NCBI GenBank assembly: GCA_002426755.1
Contig: DINI01000030.1
Span: 44,486 to 68,534 of the forward strand
DNA from: Flavobacteriaceae bacterium UBA5544
GTDB taxonomy: Bacteria; Bacteroidota; Bacteroidia; Flavobacteriales; Flavobacteriaceae
Direction of reading: 5' to 3'
DNA length: 24,049 bases
Both the position numbers and the translations under genes were made by a program. Below are positions 14,370-21,600 of the stretch, in pieces. The first letter of the stretch is position 1. The number at the start of each line of letters is the position of its first letter. The notes beneath the pieces were generated by a model. It was not told where the DNA came from. It saw only the letters and a program-made list of their open reading frames with translations, and ran no database searches.

Positions 14370-15014
14370 TTAATTCAAGTGTGCCTTCAAGTATTCAGCT
14401 GTGCCTTTAGCATTTGCTTGCATCGCATTTTTGCCTTCTTCCCAGTTTGCAGGACAAACTTCTCCTTTTTCTTGTACATGGGTTAAGGCGTCTATCAAAC
14501 GTAAATATTCATTTACATTTCTACCCAAAGGCATGTTGTTGATGCTCTCGTGTTGTACCGTTCCTTCTTCGTCAATTATATAAGTAGCTCTGTAAGTTAC
14601 GTTATCACCTTCAACAGTGAACAAACCAGTTTCTTCATTGAACGTTTCTTCGGTGATATCCAATATGCCTAAAGTTGAAGCGAGGTTTCTATTTGAATCT
14701 GCCAAAATAGGATAGGTAACGCCTTCAATTCCTCCATTATCTTTAGAAGTGCTTAACCAAGCAAAGTGAACTTCGGCTGTATCGCAAGACGCTCCAATAA
14801 CGATTGTGTTTCGTTTTTCAAATTCACCCAATGCTGCTTGAAAAGCATGCAATTCAGTTGGGCATACAAAAGTGAAGTCTTTTGGATACCAGAACAATAA
14901 AACTTTTTTGTTGTTATTTTTTGCTTCTTCAAGAACGTTTAATTTGAATGTGTCACCCATTTCGTTCATTGCGTTAACCCTTAAATTCGGGAATTTTTTT
15001 CCTACAAATGCCAT
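14370..15014 (-). CDS. Typical 2-Cys peroxiredoxin (AhpC/Prx1 group)
   Basis: Reduces hydrogen peroxide and organic peroxides through a cysteine pair. The peroxidatic Cys 51 is in FTFVCPTE after the FWYPKDF strand, and the resolving Cys 187 is in EVCPANWEEG, so the enzyme forms an inter-subunit disulfide that thioredoxin can reduce. The 214-residue length is normal. A third cysteine (Cys 77, GASCDTAEVHFAW) lies where most homologues have valine, a variant I associate with this group. No alkyl hydroperoxide reductase F gene is nearby; the thioredoxin gene directly downstream is the obvious donor. The gene has its own promoter (15049-15079) with an inverted repeat upstream of it. Confidence 0.95.
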   Translation of the reverse strand: MAFVGKKFPNLRVNAMNEMGDTFKLNVLEEAKNNNKKVLLFWYPKDFTFVCPTELHAFQAALGEFEKRNTIVIGASCDTAEVHFAWLSTSKDNGGIEGVTYPILADSNRNLASTLGILDITEETFNEETGLFTVEGDNVTYRATYIIDEEGTVQHESINNMPLGRNVNEYLRLIDALTHVQEKGEVCPANWEEGKNAMQANAKGTAEYLKAHLN

Positions 15015-15048
15015 ATTTTATGTGTTTTTAAATGATTATTTATTGACA

Positions 15049-15079
15049 CAAATTTACACTCATTATAAAGGGTGTTCAA
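15049..15079 (-). promoter_or_regulatory. Promoter of the peroxiredoxin operon
   Basis: On the minus strand TTG (15077-15079), 20 bases, then TAAATTTG (15049-15056), a good fit to the Bacteroidota consensus. The -7 box ends 34 bases before the ATG. Confidence 0.7.
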
Positions 15080-15097
15080 TTGAAAATAATTATATAA

Positions 15098-15120
15098 AAC
15101 AATAGCAAAATAGTATTGTT
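15098..15120. promoter_or_regulatory. Inverted repeat upstream of the peroxiredoxin promoter, possible activator site
   Basis: AACAATA (15098-15104) and TATTGTT (15114-15120) form a perfect 7-bp inverted repeat with a nine-base spacer. It lies about 20 bases upstream of the -33 element, where an activator such as a peroxide sensor would bind. The sequence does not match the E. coli OxyR or the PerR box convincingly. Confidence 0.4.
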
Positions 15121-15121
15121 A

Positions 15122-15162
15122 TATGGCATCAAAAAGATGCATCAATTTATGATAATGCCATA
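15122..15162. repeat. Inverted repeat TATGGCAT/ATGCCATA with a nested hairpin
   Basis: TATGGCAT (15122-15129) and ATGCCATA (15155-15162) are perfect inverted repeats 25 bases apart. Inside, GCATC (15126-15130), five A and GATGC (15136-15140) form an alternative hairpin that shares bases with the left arm. It lies between nhaC and the peroxiredoxin promoter; its role is unknown. Confidence 0.5.
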
Positions 15163-15222
15163 AATAATGTGTCTAAAATATACGGACTTGATAATTTTGC
15201 CACTAAAAGAATACGGAATAAA

Positions 15223-16707
15223 TTATTTGGCAGTTGTCAATTGGCGGATTTTAATTTGAAACGCAGCAAAAAGAAGGGTCATAAAAGGGCTTAACCAGTT
15301 AAAAATTGCGTAACCCGCATAATGAAGTGTATCAACACCTAACACACCAGATTGGTATGCACCACAGGTGTTCCAAGGCACTAATACGGATGTGACTGTC
15401 CCAGAATCTTCTAACGTTCTTGATAAATTTTCAGGAGCCAATCCTTTGTCTCTAAAGGCTTTTGCATACATTTTTCCTGGAACAACAATAGCCAAATATT
15501 GGTCACTTGCGGTAACATTCAAAGCTAAACAACTCGCCACCGTACTTGCAAACAATCCAAATGTCGTATGGAATAATTTTAGCAAAGCTTTACTAATGGT
15601 AGCCAATGCACCAATACCATCCATAATGCCTCCAAAGACCATGGCGCAGAGGATAAGCCAAATCGTACCTAACATTTTACTCATACCACCAGCAGTGAAA
15701 AGACCTTGCAGTGCTTCGTTATCGGTTGGGATAGAGGTCTCGACGGTTATAGCATTCATGATTCCTTTATAACCTGAAGTAAAATCTAATGTTGTACCAC
15801 CACCAATGCCAGCTACAATCTGTGGTTGAAAAATAAGTGCAGCAAGTCCTCCCAGTAATGTCCCGATAAGTAATGCTATCAAGGGAGGTGTTTTTTTGAC
15901 AATCAATCCAATGACAATGACAGGCACCACAAAAAGCCACGGACTAACATTTAATGATGACTTAATATCCTGAAGAATAATATGAGTGTCGGCAACTCCT
16001 TTTGGCTCCAGATTCAATCCGATAATAATGAACACGATTAAAGTGATAGCAATCGTCGGAGTGGTAGTATAAAGCATGTATCTGATATGCGTGAATAGGT
16101 CTGTTCCTGCCATAGCTGGTGCTAAATTGGTGGTGTCGCTCATAGGTGAGATCTTATCGCCGAAATACGCTCCAGAAAGCACGGCGCCTGCGGTCATTCC
16201 TAAAGGAACACCCAAAGCCTCCGCAATACCAATCAATGCAATACCTACGGTTGCAGAAGTCGTCCAGCTACTTCCTGTAGCAACAGAAATGATGGCACAA
16301 ATAATCACGCACGCTGCTAAAAATATTGTAGGATTTAAAACCTGGAGACCATAATAAATCATTGTTGGAATGATGCCACTGATGAGCCATGTTCCTGCAA
16401 GTGCACCAACCATCAAAAGTATCAAAATAGCACCTCCAGTGGACTTGATGTTCTCCGCAACCTCTTCCATCATCTGGTCAAAGCTCACTTTGTTAAAAAA
16501 TCCTACAATAGCCGCTACAGCACCACCCAGCAATAAAATAAACTGATTGGAGCCAGAAAGTGCTTCATCTCCATAAGTGTAAACATTATAAGCGAGCATC
16601 GCAACCAAAACAATTACAGGGATCAAGGCTTCCCAAATATTCAGTTCTTTATTTTCAACAATATGCTCGTCTTGCGGGATTCTCGGTTTGATGTCTTGGC
16701 TTTCCAT
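15223..16707 (-). CDS. nhaC: Na+/H+ antiporter, NhaC family
   Basis: An inner-membrane antiporter that exports sodium in exchange for protons. The 494-residue protein has about 11-12 hydrophobic segments and starts with a 30-residue polar, acidic N terminus. The NhaC hallmark is GAYFGDKISPMSDTTNLAP at about 183-201, preceded by ATGSSWTTSATVGIA, and the C-terminal half has a mirrored VTASDQYLAIVVPGKMYA and LVPWNTCGAYQSGVLG region, the two halves of the ion path. Sodium export suits a marine bacterium. It sits between its own upstream terminator and the peroxiredoxin promoter, so it is probably monocistronic. No consensus -7 box was clear upstream. The family call is strong; sodium specificity is inferred from the family. 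Confidence 0.95.
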   Translation of the reverse strand: MESQDIKPRIPQDEHIVENKELNIWEALIPVIVLVAMLAYNVYTYGDEALSGSNQFILLLGGAVAAIVGFFNKVSFDQMMEEVAENIKSTGGAILILLMVGALAGTWLISGIIPTMIYYGLQVLNPTIFLAACVIICAIISVATGSSWTTSATVGIALIGIAEALGVPLGMTAGAVLSGAYFGDKISPMSDTTNLAPAMAGTDLFTHIRYMLYTTTPTIAITLIVFIIIGLNLEPKGVADTHIILQDIKSSLNVSPWLFVVPVIVIGLIVKKTPPLIALLIGTLLGGLAALIFQPQIVAGIGGGTTLDFTSGYKGIMNAITVETSIPTDNEALQGLFTAGGMSKMLGTIWLILCAMVFGGIMDGIGALATISKALLKLFHTTFGLFASTVASCLALNVTASDQYLAIVVPGKMYAKAFRDKGLAPENLSRTLEDSGTVTSVLVPWNTCGAYQSGVLGVDTLHYAGYAIFNWLSPFMTLLFAAFQIKIRQLTTAK

Positions 16708-16773
16708 CTGAATTATAAGTTAGGTTTTGAAATGTAATGTTACGATTTTAGAATAACCTTTGCAAATAGAATG

Positions 16774-16801
16774 AAAAAGCCTGAATAAGAATCCAGGCTT
16801 T
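16774..16801 (-). terminator. Intrinsic terminator of the Cys/Met lyase gene
   Basis: AAAGCCTG pairs with CAGGCTTT around a ten-base loop; on the minus strand it is followed by a run of five T. It lies 23 bases after the stop codon. Confidence 0.85.
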
Positions 16802-16823
16802 AAAATTTCGTGTTATAATTTAA

Positions 16824-18023
16824 TTACAAAATATTCAGCTCTTGCATGCAGCTCCTCATCATATTATAAGTCCGCTCAATATCAGCATCCAATCCAATGG
16901 AAAACCGAATCAAGCCATCACTCAACCCCATTTCTTTTTGCTCATCTTCTGGAATTTCTGAGGAAGTCGAACTTCCTGGAGCGGAGAATAAAGTTTTATA
17001 AAACCCTAAACTCACTGCAAGATATCCAAGGTTTTTCTTTTGCATCATTTCCATCAACTCATTGGCTTTGTCCAAAGAGCCAACATCAATTGTAAGCATA
17101 CCTCCAAATCCGTATTGCGAGTTCATCATCGATTTAAACAACTCATGTGAAGGATGCGATTCCAATCCTGGATAAACTGTTCTCAAACCATCTGCTTCAA
17201 ATTTTTGTGCCAAATACAAACCGTTTTTGCTATGCTGTTGCATCCTGATATGAAGTGTTCTTAAATTTTTTAATATGGATGCGGCTCTCAAACTATCCAT
17301 TGTAGAGCCCAAAAGCATACAGGCGCCATCATTAACGTTTCTCAAATCGTTTATGAATTCTTGTGTGCCACAAACGACGCCACCGACAGTATCGCTACTA
17401 CCATTGATGAATTTGGTTAAACTGTGAATCACAATATCTGCACCCAATTGTTTGGGTGAAATACTCAATGGAGAAAAGGTATTGTCTACAACTAGTTTTA
17501 GGTTATGCTTTTTTGCCAATTTTGCTAAAGCTTTTAAATCCGCTACTTCTAGGAGCGGGTTGCTCACCGATTCGCAAAAAATAATTTTTGTGTTTTTTGT
17601 GATGGCGGCTTCGACAACATTCACTTTAGTTATATCAACAAAAGATGCTTGGATTCCCATTCGTGGTGTGAAATTCTTTAAAAAAGCATAGGTGCCACCA
17701 TAAATCGTTCTACTGCTTACCACATGGTCTCCATTGCCACACAACTGCAAAATTACAGGTGTGATGGCTCCCATCCCTGACGCAGTGACATTAGCGGTTT
17801 CCGTACCTTCCATGGCTGCCATGGCTTCGCCCAGATAAAGGTTAGAAGGCGAGGAGTGGCGCGAATACAAATAACAGCCATCAGCATTGCCTTCAAAAGT
17901 ATCGAACATGGTTTTTGCTGACAAGAAGGTATAAGTTGAAGAATCGGAAATAGAAGGATTAACACCTCCAAATTCGCCAAAGTATTGTAAATCCTGAATA
18001 TTGTTTGCTGGTTTAAATGCCAT
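16824..18023 (-). CDS. Cys/Met-metabolism PLP-dependent lyase, probably methionine gamma-lyase type
   Basis: A 399-residue fold type I PLP enzyme of the family that holds methionine gamma-lyase, cystathionine gamma-lyase and gamma-synthase. Phosphate-binding Tyr 53 and Arg 55 are in YSRHSSPS, the ring-stacking Tyr 108 in TIYGGTYAF, Asp 180 in VVDNTFSPL, the Schiff-base Lys 204 in HSLTKFINGSSD, and the carboxylate-binding Arg in LIRFSIGLD near the end. Methionine gamma-lyase normally has Cys right after YG; here it is Gly 110, as in the cystathionine enzymes, so the exact reaction is open. The divergent Lrp/AsnC gene recalls the Pseudomonas mdeA-mdeR pair and favours amino-acid breakdown. A promoter lies at 18053-18083 and a terminator follows the gene. 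Confidence 0.9.
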   Translation of the reverse strand: MAFKPANNIQDLQYFGEFGGVNPSISDSSTYTFLSAKTMFDTFEGNADGCYLYSRHSSPSNLYLGEAMAAMEGTETANVTASGMGAITPVILQLCGNGDHVVSSRTIYGGTYAFLKNFTPRMGIQASFVDITKVNVVEAAITKNTKIIFCESVSNPLLEVADLKALAKLAKKHNLKLVVDNTFSPLSISPKQLGADIVIHSLTKFINGSSDTVGGVVCGTQEFINDLRNVNDGACMLLGSTMDSLRAASILKNLRTLHIRMQQHSKNGLYLAQKFEADGLRTVYPGLESHPSHELFKSMMNSQYGFGGMLTIDVGSLDKANELMEMMQKKNLGYLAVSLGFYKTLFSAPGSSTSSEIPEDEQKEMGLSDGLIRFSIGLDADIERTYNMMRSCMQELNIL

Positions 18024-18052
18024 AGGAATAAATTATAGAATTAATAGTGATT

Positions 18053-18083
18053 CAAATGTCAGGTATTTTAGAGTATTTATCAA
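18053..18083 (-). promoter_or_regulatory. Promoter of the Cys/Met lyase gene
   Basis: On the minus strand TTG (18081-18083), 20 bases, then GACATTTG (18053-18060), one mismatch from TAnnTTTG. It ends 29 bases before the ATG and is overlapped by a small inverted repeat at its -33 end. Confidence 0.6.
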
Positions 18084-18111
18084 TAGATTGCTATTTATTT
18101 AGAATATAAAT
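18082..18111. promoter_or_regulatory. Candidate Lrp operator cluster in the divergent lyase-regulator spacer
   Basis: Two A/T-rich inverted repeats lie side by side: AATAG-N4-CTATT (18082-18095) overlapping the lyase -33 element, and ATTTAT-N7-ATAAAT (18093-18111). Lrp-family regulators bind such A/T-rich imperfect palindromes, often controlling the divergent neighbour and themselves. The assignment rests on position. Confidence 0.4.
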
Positions 18112-18122
18112 CCATGAATATG

Positions 18123-18130
18123 TATATTTG
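18123..18130 (+). promoter_or_regulatory. -7 box for the Lrp/AsnC regulator gene
   Basis: TATATTTG is an exact TAnnTTTG match, 58 bases before the ATG. No -33 TTG was found at the usual distance. Confidence 0.5.
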
Positions 18131-18188
18131 TAGATAATTATATTGAAACGGCGCAATTGATAAGATTGCTACAGAAAAATTTTCACTT

Positions 18189-18647
18189 ATGAGTTTTGAT
18201 GCCATCGATAAACAATTGTTAATGCTTCTTCAGAAGAACAGCAAACAGACCAACAAAGAGCTCTCCAACAAGCTCAATCTATCTGTGACTGCTGTTTACG
18301 AACGTATCCGAAAATTGGAAAAAGAGGGAGTCATTTCCAAATACGTTGCACTGCTGCAAAAGGAAAAAGCCAACAAGGCATTTGTGGCTTTTTGTCATAT
18401 TAAACTCATACAACATACACAAGATTACGTCATTAAGTTTGAAAAAGAGGTTACAAATCTTGCAGAAGTCCTAGAATGTTATCATATTAGTGGTGATTAT
18501 GACTATTTGTTAAAAGTGATTGTCACAGACATGGAAGCTTTTCGGGAATTCATGGTCAGCAAACTAACGTCCATCAACCATATTGGCAGTACCCATAGTA
18601 TGTTTGTCATCAATGAAGTTAAGCATACTACTGCCATCAACGTGTAA
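18189..18647 (+). CDS. Lrp/AsnC family transcriptional regulator
   Basis: A 152-residue regulator with the standard two parts: an N-terminal winged helix-turn-helix (residues about 3-60, DAIDKQLLMLLQKNSK, then TAVYERIRKLEKEGVI as recognition helix) and a C-terminal RAM/ACT-like effector domain (about 68-145, with CYHISGDYDYLLKVIV and the FVINEVK end strand). The GDYD motif is the family's effector-binding and octamer region. It is divergent from the PLP lyase gene with a 165-bp gap that holds both promoters and A/T-rich palindromes, so it probably controls that gene in response to an amino acid; which one cannot be told. Confidence 0.94.
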   Translation: MSFDAIDKQLLMLLQKNSKQTNKELSNKLNLSVTAVYERIRKLEKEGVISKYVALLQKEKANKAFVAFCHIKLIQHTQDYVIKFEKEVTNLAEVLECYHISGDYDYLLKVIVTDMEAFREFMVSKLTSINHIGSTHSMFVINEVKHTTAINV

Positions 18648-18652
18648 CACAT

Positions 18653-19279
18653 ATGCAATCTGTAAGATATAAATTAACGGAATTCTTTCTGATATTCATT
18701 CTTTTGCCTGTTAGCTTTGCATTTGATTATCCGTTTATTGTTAAGGCGTCACTTGCCATTTCTGGGTTTGCCTATGTTATTTATATATTGTTGAAGGTAG
18801 AGAACAATGAATTTAAAATGGCTCCCAATCTTCAATGGAAATCATTTTGGAAGCATGTCTTCATTAAACTTGTCATCATTGCTTTTTTGACCATTGTTTA
18901 TATGTGGTTTACAGCCAAACAGGATTTATTCCATGTATTGTACCGACAACCAAAACTTTGGATGGTCATTCTGTTTGCTTACGCCACGTTTTCGGTGTAT
19001 CCACAAGAACTCATCTACCGAACTTTGTATTTTCAGCGTTATAAATCTCTTTTTAAGAGTCGAACACTTTTTATTTTTATAAATGCAAGTATATTTTCTT
19101 TGGCGCATATATTTTATCGCAACCCCTTGGTGTCGCTCATTACCTTTTTGGGAGGCATTCTTTTTGCATTGACTTATGATAAAACCAAATCAACCTTATT
19201 GGTTTCTATTGAGCACACTATTTACGGGTGTTGGTTGTTTACTGTGGGTATGGGACATATGCTTGGATTTCCAGGATAG
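18653..19279 (+). CDS. CPBP (Abi) family membrane protein, possible intramembrane protease
   Basis: A 208-residue inner-membrane protein with about six hydrophobic segments. The CPBP motifs are partly kept: YPQELIYRTLYFQRY (116-130) stands for EExxxR with the first Glu replaced by Gln 118, Glu 119 and Arg 123 retained; His 152 in SLAHIFY is motif 2; Glu 187-His 188 in IEHTIYG is motif 3. The QE form is one I believe is frequent in Bacteroidota relatives, so it need not mean loss of activity, but proteolysis is not shown. It starts five bases after the Lrp gene stop, so the two are likely in one transcript; any functional link to amino-acid control is unclear. Confidence 0.85.
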   Translation: MQSVRYKLTEFFLIFILLPVSFAFDYPFIVKASLAISGFAYVIYILLKVENNEFKMAPNLQWKSFWKHVFIKLVIIAFLTIVYMWFTAKQDLFHVLYRQPKLWMVILFAYATFSVYPQELIYRTLYFQRYKSLFKSRTLFIFINASIFSLAHIFYRNPLVSLITFLGGILFALTYDKTKSTLLVSIEHTIYGCWLFTVGMGHMLGFPG

Positions 19280-19380
19280 AGGTTTTGCGTAATTAAAATT
19301 TTTTATCAATTAGAATTCTTCACTTGGTTTTTAACTTACTTAAGATTAGTTTCGCCCTTTAATTTAATGATTTTTGCCCC

Positions 19381-19944
19381 ATGAAACAGATATTTGTCAT
19401 TGTATGCATTTTCCTGTCAGGTATAATGTATGCACAAAACCAACAAACAGAATTGAAATTAGGATTTAATGTCGCTAGTCTTAACTCTGAAAGTGATGAT
19501 TTAACTTCTCGAATCTCATTTCATGCTGGTTTCGGTATGGAAAATCAAATAAGCGACCAGCTATCCTTGCTTCCTGAAATTTTATTTTCTTCGCAAGGGG
19601 CAAAAATCAAAAACGGTTCCAAAAGGGAATTTCGCTTAAATTATGTGAACTTGCCAATCATGTTGCGATTTTATCCAGATAGCGGGTTTTATTTAGAAGC
19701 TGGGCCTCAAGCGGGCATATTGGTTTCTGCTAGACAAACCGCGGAAGACGAATATGATTCTGATATCGAAAACCTAAAAGGACAAGACTATGGTTTTAAT
19801 TTAGGGTTGGGTTATAAATCTTCTTCTGTTGTAGCGATAGGTGCGCGTTATTATTTTGGACTTCGTGATATTAATGATTATGAGTTTGGTGAAAAATTAA
19901 AGAATGGTGTATTGCAGATTTCTTTGAGTTTTTATTTGAATTGA
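19381..19944 (+). CDS. Outer-membrane beta-barrel protein, PorT-like
   Basis: A 187-residue exported protein. Residues 1-19 are a signal peptide (IVCIFLSGIMYAQ). The rest is made of alternating amphipathic strands with the PorT/OmpA-like barrel phrases LKLGFNVASL, SLLPEILFSSQGAK, LNYVNLPIMLRFYP and FYLEAGPQAGIL, then YGFNLGLGYKSS and IGARYYFGLRDI, ending in an aromatic strand (LQISLSFYLN), the usual C-terminal barrel signature. It probably forms a small eight-strand outer-membrane barrel. Its role is not known; related small barrels are numerous in this phylum. The ATG directly follows a -7-like GATTTTTG at 19369-19376, which would leave almost no 5' leader. Confidence 0.9.
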   Translation: MKQIFVIVCIFLSGIMYAQNQQTELKLGFNVASLNSESDDLTSRISFHAGFGMENQISDQLSLLPEILFSSQGAKIKNGSKREFRLNYVNLPIMLRFYPDSGFYLEAGPQAGILVSARQTAEDEYDSDIENLKGQDYGFNLGLGYKSSSVVAIGARYYFGLRDINDYEFGEKLKNGVLQISLSFYLN

Positions 19945-20018
19945 TGCCAAAGAACCATATTCGCTTTCTTCTTCATGATAATTTACGTCATTTAAAAAAT
20001 CATTAATTCTTATTCGTG

Positions 20019-20066
20019 ATTCGTTTGTTAAAATCGTACTTTTGTGTTCGATTTTAACAAACGAAT
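20019..20066. promoter_or_regulatory. Perfect 18-bp inverted repeat surrounding the lpd -7 box
   Basis: ATTCGTTTGTTAAAATCG (20019-20036) and its exact reverse complement (20049-20066) flank a 12-base loop that contains TACTTTTG (20037-20044), an exact -7 box. Transcription would begin near 20049, so only the right arm is transcribed. This looks like a DNA operator rather than an RNA hairpin. The arm centres are 30 bp apart, about three helical turns. Confidence 0.8.
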
Positions 20067-20078
20067 AAACACACTTTT

Positions 20079-21479
20079 ATGAATTCATACGATGTGGCCA
20101 TTATTGGCTCAGGTCCCGGAGGTTATGTGGCGGCAATCCGTTGCGCTCAATTGGGCATGAAAACAGCAATTATAGAGAAATATTCAACTCTTGGAGGCAC
20201 TTGTCTCAATGTAGGATGCATCCCAAGTAAGGCCCTTTTGGATTCTTCACATCATTATGAAGATGCCATTAAGCATTTTGAAGAGCATGGAATTGATATT
20301 CCAGGTGAAATCAAGGTGAACTTAAAACAAATGATTGCCCGTAAACAATCCGTAGTTGACCAAACTACTGGGGGTATTGATTTCTTGATGAAGAAAAACA
20401 AAATCGATGTTTATACTGGCGTGGGAAGTTTTAAAGATGCCACTCATATTACTATCAAAGGTGAAAAATCTGAAGAAATCGAGGCAAAAAACACCATTAT
20501 AGCTACCGGAAGTAAACCTTCAAGCCTTCCATTCATAAAACTTGATAAAGAACGTGTTATCACTTCTACGGAAGCTCTGAAACTAACTGAAATACCAAAA
20601 CATTTAATCGTTATTGGAGGTGGTGTTATTGGTCTGGAATTGGGACAAGTTTACAAACGTTTGGGTGCCGAAGTTACCGTAGTTGAATATATGGATAGAA
20701 TCATTCCAACGATGGATTCTGGACTTTCTAAAGAGCTGAATAAGGTGTTGAAAAAACAAAAATTCAACATCAATGTGTCTCACAAAGTGAAATCAGTGGA
20801 GCGTAAAGGTGATGAGGTCATCGTGAAAGCTGACAACAAAAAAGGGGTCGAGGTAGAATTTAAGGGTGATTATTGCTTGGTATCCGTGGGACGTCGTCCA
20901 TTTACAGATGGATTGAATGCTGAAGCGGCAGGAGTAAAGTTAACAGATAGAGGACAGATTGAAGTCAATGATCACTTACAAACAAGCGTTAAAAACATCT
21001 ACGCTATCGGTGACGTTGTAAAAGGCGCGATGCTAGCTCATAAAGCTGAAGAAGAGGGCGTTTTGGTTGCTGAAACTTTAGCTGGACAAAAACCGCATAT
21101 CGATTATAATTTAATTCCTGGTGTTGTATACACTTGGCCGGAAGTGGCAAGTGTGGGCAAAACAGAAGAGCAATTACAGGAAGAAAAGGTCGAATATAAA
21201 TCAGGACAATTCCCGATGAGAGCTTTGGGAAGAAGCCGTGCCAGTATGGATTTGGACGGATTTGTGAAAATCCTAGCTGATAAAAAGACCGATGAGATAC
21301 TTGGTGTGCACATGATTGGTGCACGTGCAGCCGATATGATTGCCGAAGCAGTGATTGCTATGGAATTTAGAGCTAGTGCAGAAGATGTGGCTCGTTCGTC
21401 ACATGCGCATCCAACCTTTACCGAGGCGATTAAAGAAGCAGCTTTGGCAGCCACTGATGATAGGGCTTTGCATGTTTAA
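20079..21479 (+). CDS. lpdA: Dihydrolipoyl dehydrogenase (E3)
   Basis: The FAD flavoprotein that re-oxidises dihydrolipoamide in the pyruvate, 2-oxoglutarate and branched-chain 2-oxoacid dehydrogenase complexes and the glycine cleavage system, passing electrons to NAD. All 466 residues match the family: FAD-binding GSGPGG at 10-15, the redox disulfide GGTCLNVGCIPSK (Cys 42 and Cys 47), NAD-binding GGGVIG at 180-185, the second FAD motif YAIGDVV, and the C-terminal active-site pair His 444 (HAHPTFTE) and Glu 449. No E1 or E2 gene is adjacent, so it is a standalone E3 likely shared by several complexes. It has a perfect 18-bp inverted repeat over its promoter and a strong terminator. Confidence 0.97.
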   Translation: MNSYDVAIIGSGPGGYVAAIRCAQLGMKTAIIEKYSTLGGTCLNVGCIPSKALLDSSHHYEDAIKHFEEHGIDIPGEIKVNLKQMIARKQSVVDQTTGGIDFLMKKNKIDVYTGVGSFKDATHITIKGEKSEEIEAKNTIIATGSKPSSLPFIKLDKERVITSTEALKLTEIPKHLIVIGGGVIGLELGQVYKRLGAEVTVVEYMDRIIPTMDSGLSKELNKVLKKQKFNINVSHKVKSVERKGDEVIVKADNKKGVEVEFKGDYCLVSVGRRPFTDGLNAEAAGVKLTDRGQIEVNDHLQTSVKNIYAIGDVVKGAMLAHKAEEEGVLVAETLAGQKPHIDYNLIPGVVYTWPEVASVGKTEEQLQEEKVEYKSGQFPMRALGRSRASMDLDGFVKILADKKTDEILGVHMIGARAADMIAEAVIAMEFRASAEDVARSSHAHPTFTEAIKEAALAATDDRALHV

Positions 21480-21504
21480 AATGAAATTTTAAATTATTTT
21501 GTAG

Positions 21505-21539
21505 AAAGGCAAGCTTCAATATAAGGCTTGCCTTTTTTT
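21505..21539 (+). terminator. Intrinsic terminator of the dihydrolipoyl dehydrogenase gene
   Basis: AAAGGCAAGC pairs perfectly with GCTTGCCTTT around an 11-base loop, followed by T run. It lies 25 bases after the stop codon. Confidence 0.92.
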
Positions 21540-21571
21540 ATTTTGATAGATGGCCTTCGTCTTTTTATCCT

Positions 21572-21586
21572 GTATGAAATTCATAC
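21572..21586. repeat. Palindrome GTATGAA-A-TTCATAC
   Basis: A perfect 7-bp inverted repeat around one base, in the convergent gap between lpdA and the helicase gene. That gap (21480-21795) is the longest gene-free stretch in the window and holds, in order, a terminator, this palindrome, a 19-bp inverted repeat, phased repeats, a second palindrome and the helicase terminator. Confidence 0.6.
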
Positions 21587-21600
21587 CGATATAAGGTTTT

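Noticed and set aside
15081..15105. PerR/Fur-like box in the A/T-rich DNA upstream of the peroxiredoxin
   Set aside because: Too many mismatches to the TTATAAT-N-ATTATAA form; base composition alone explains it.
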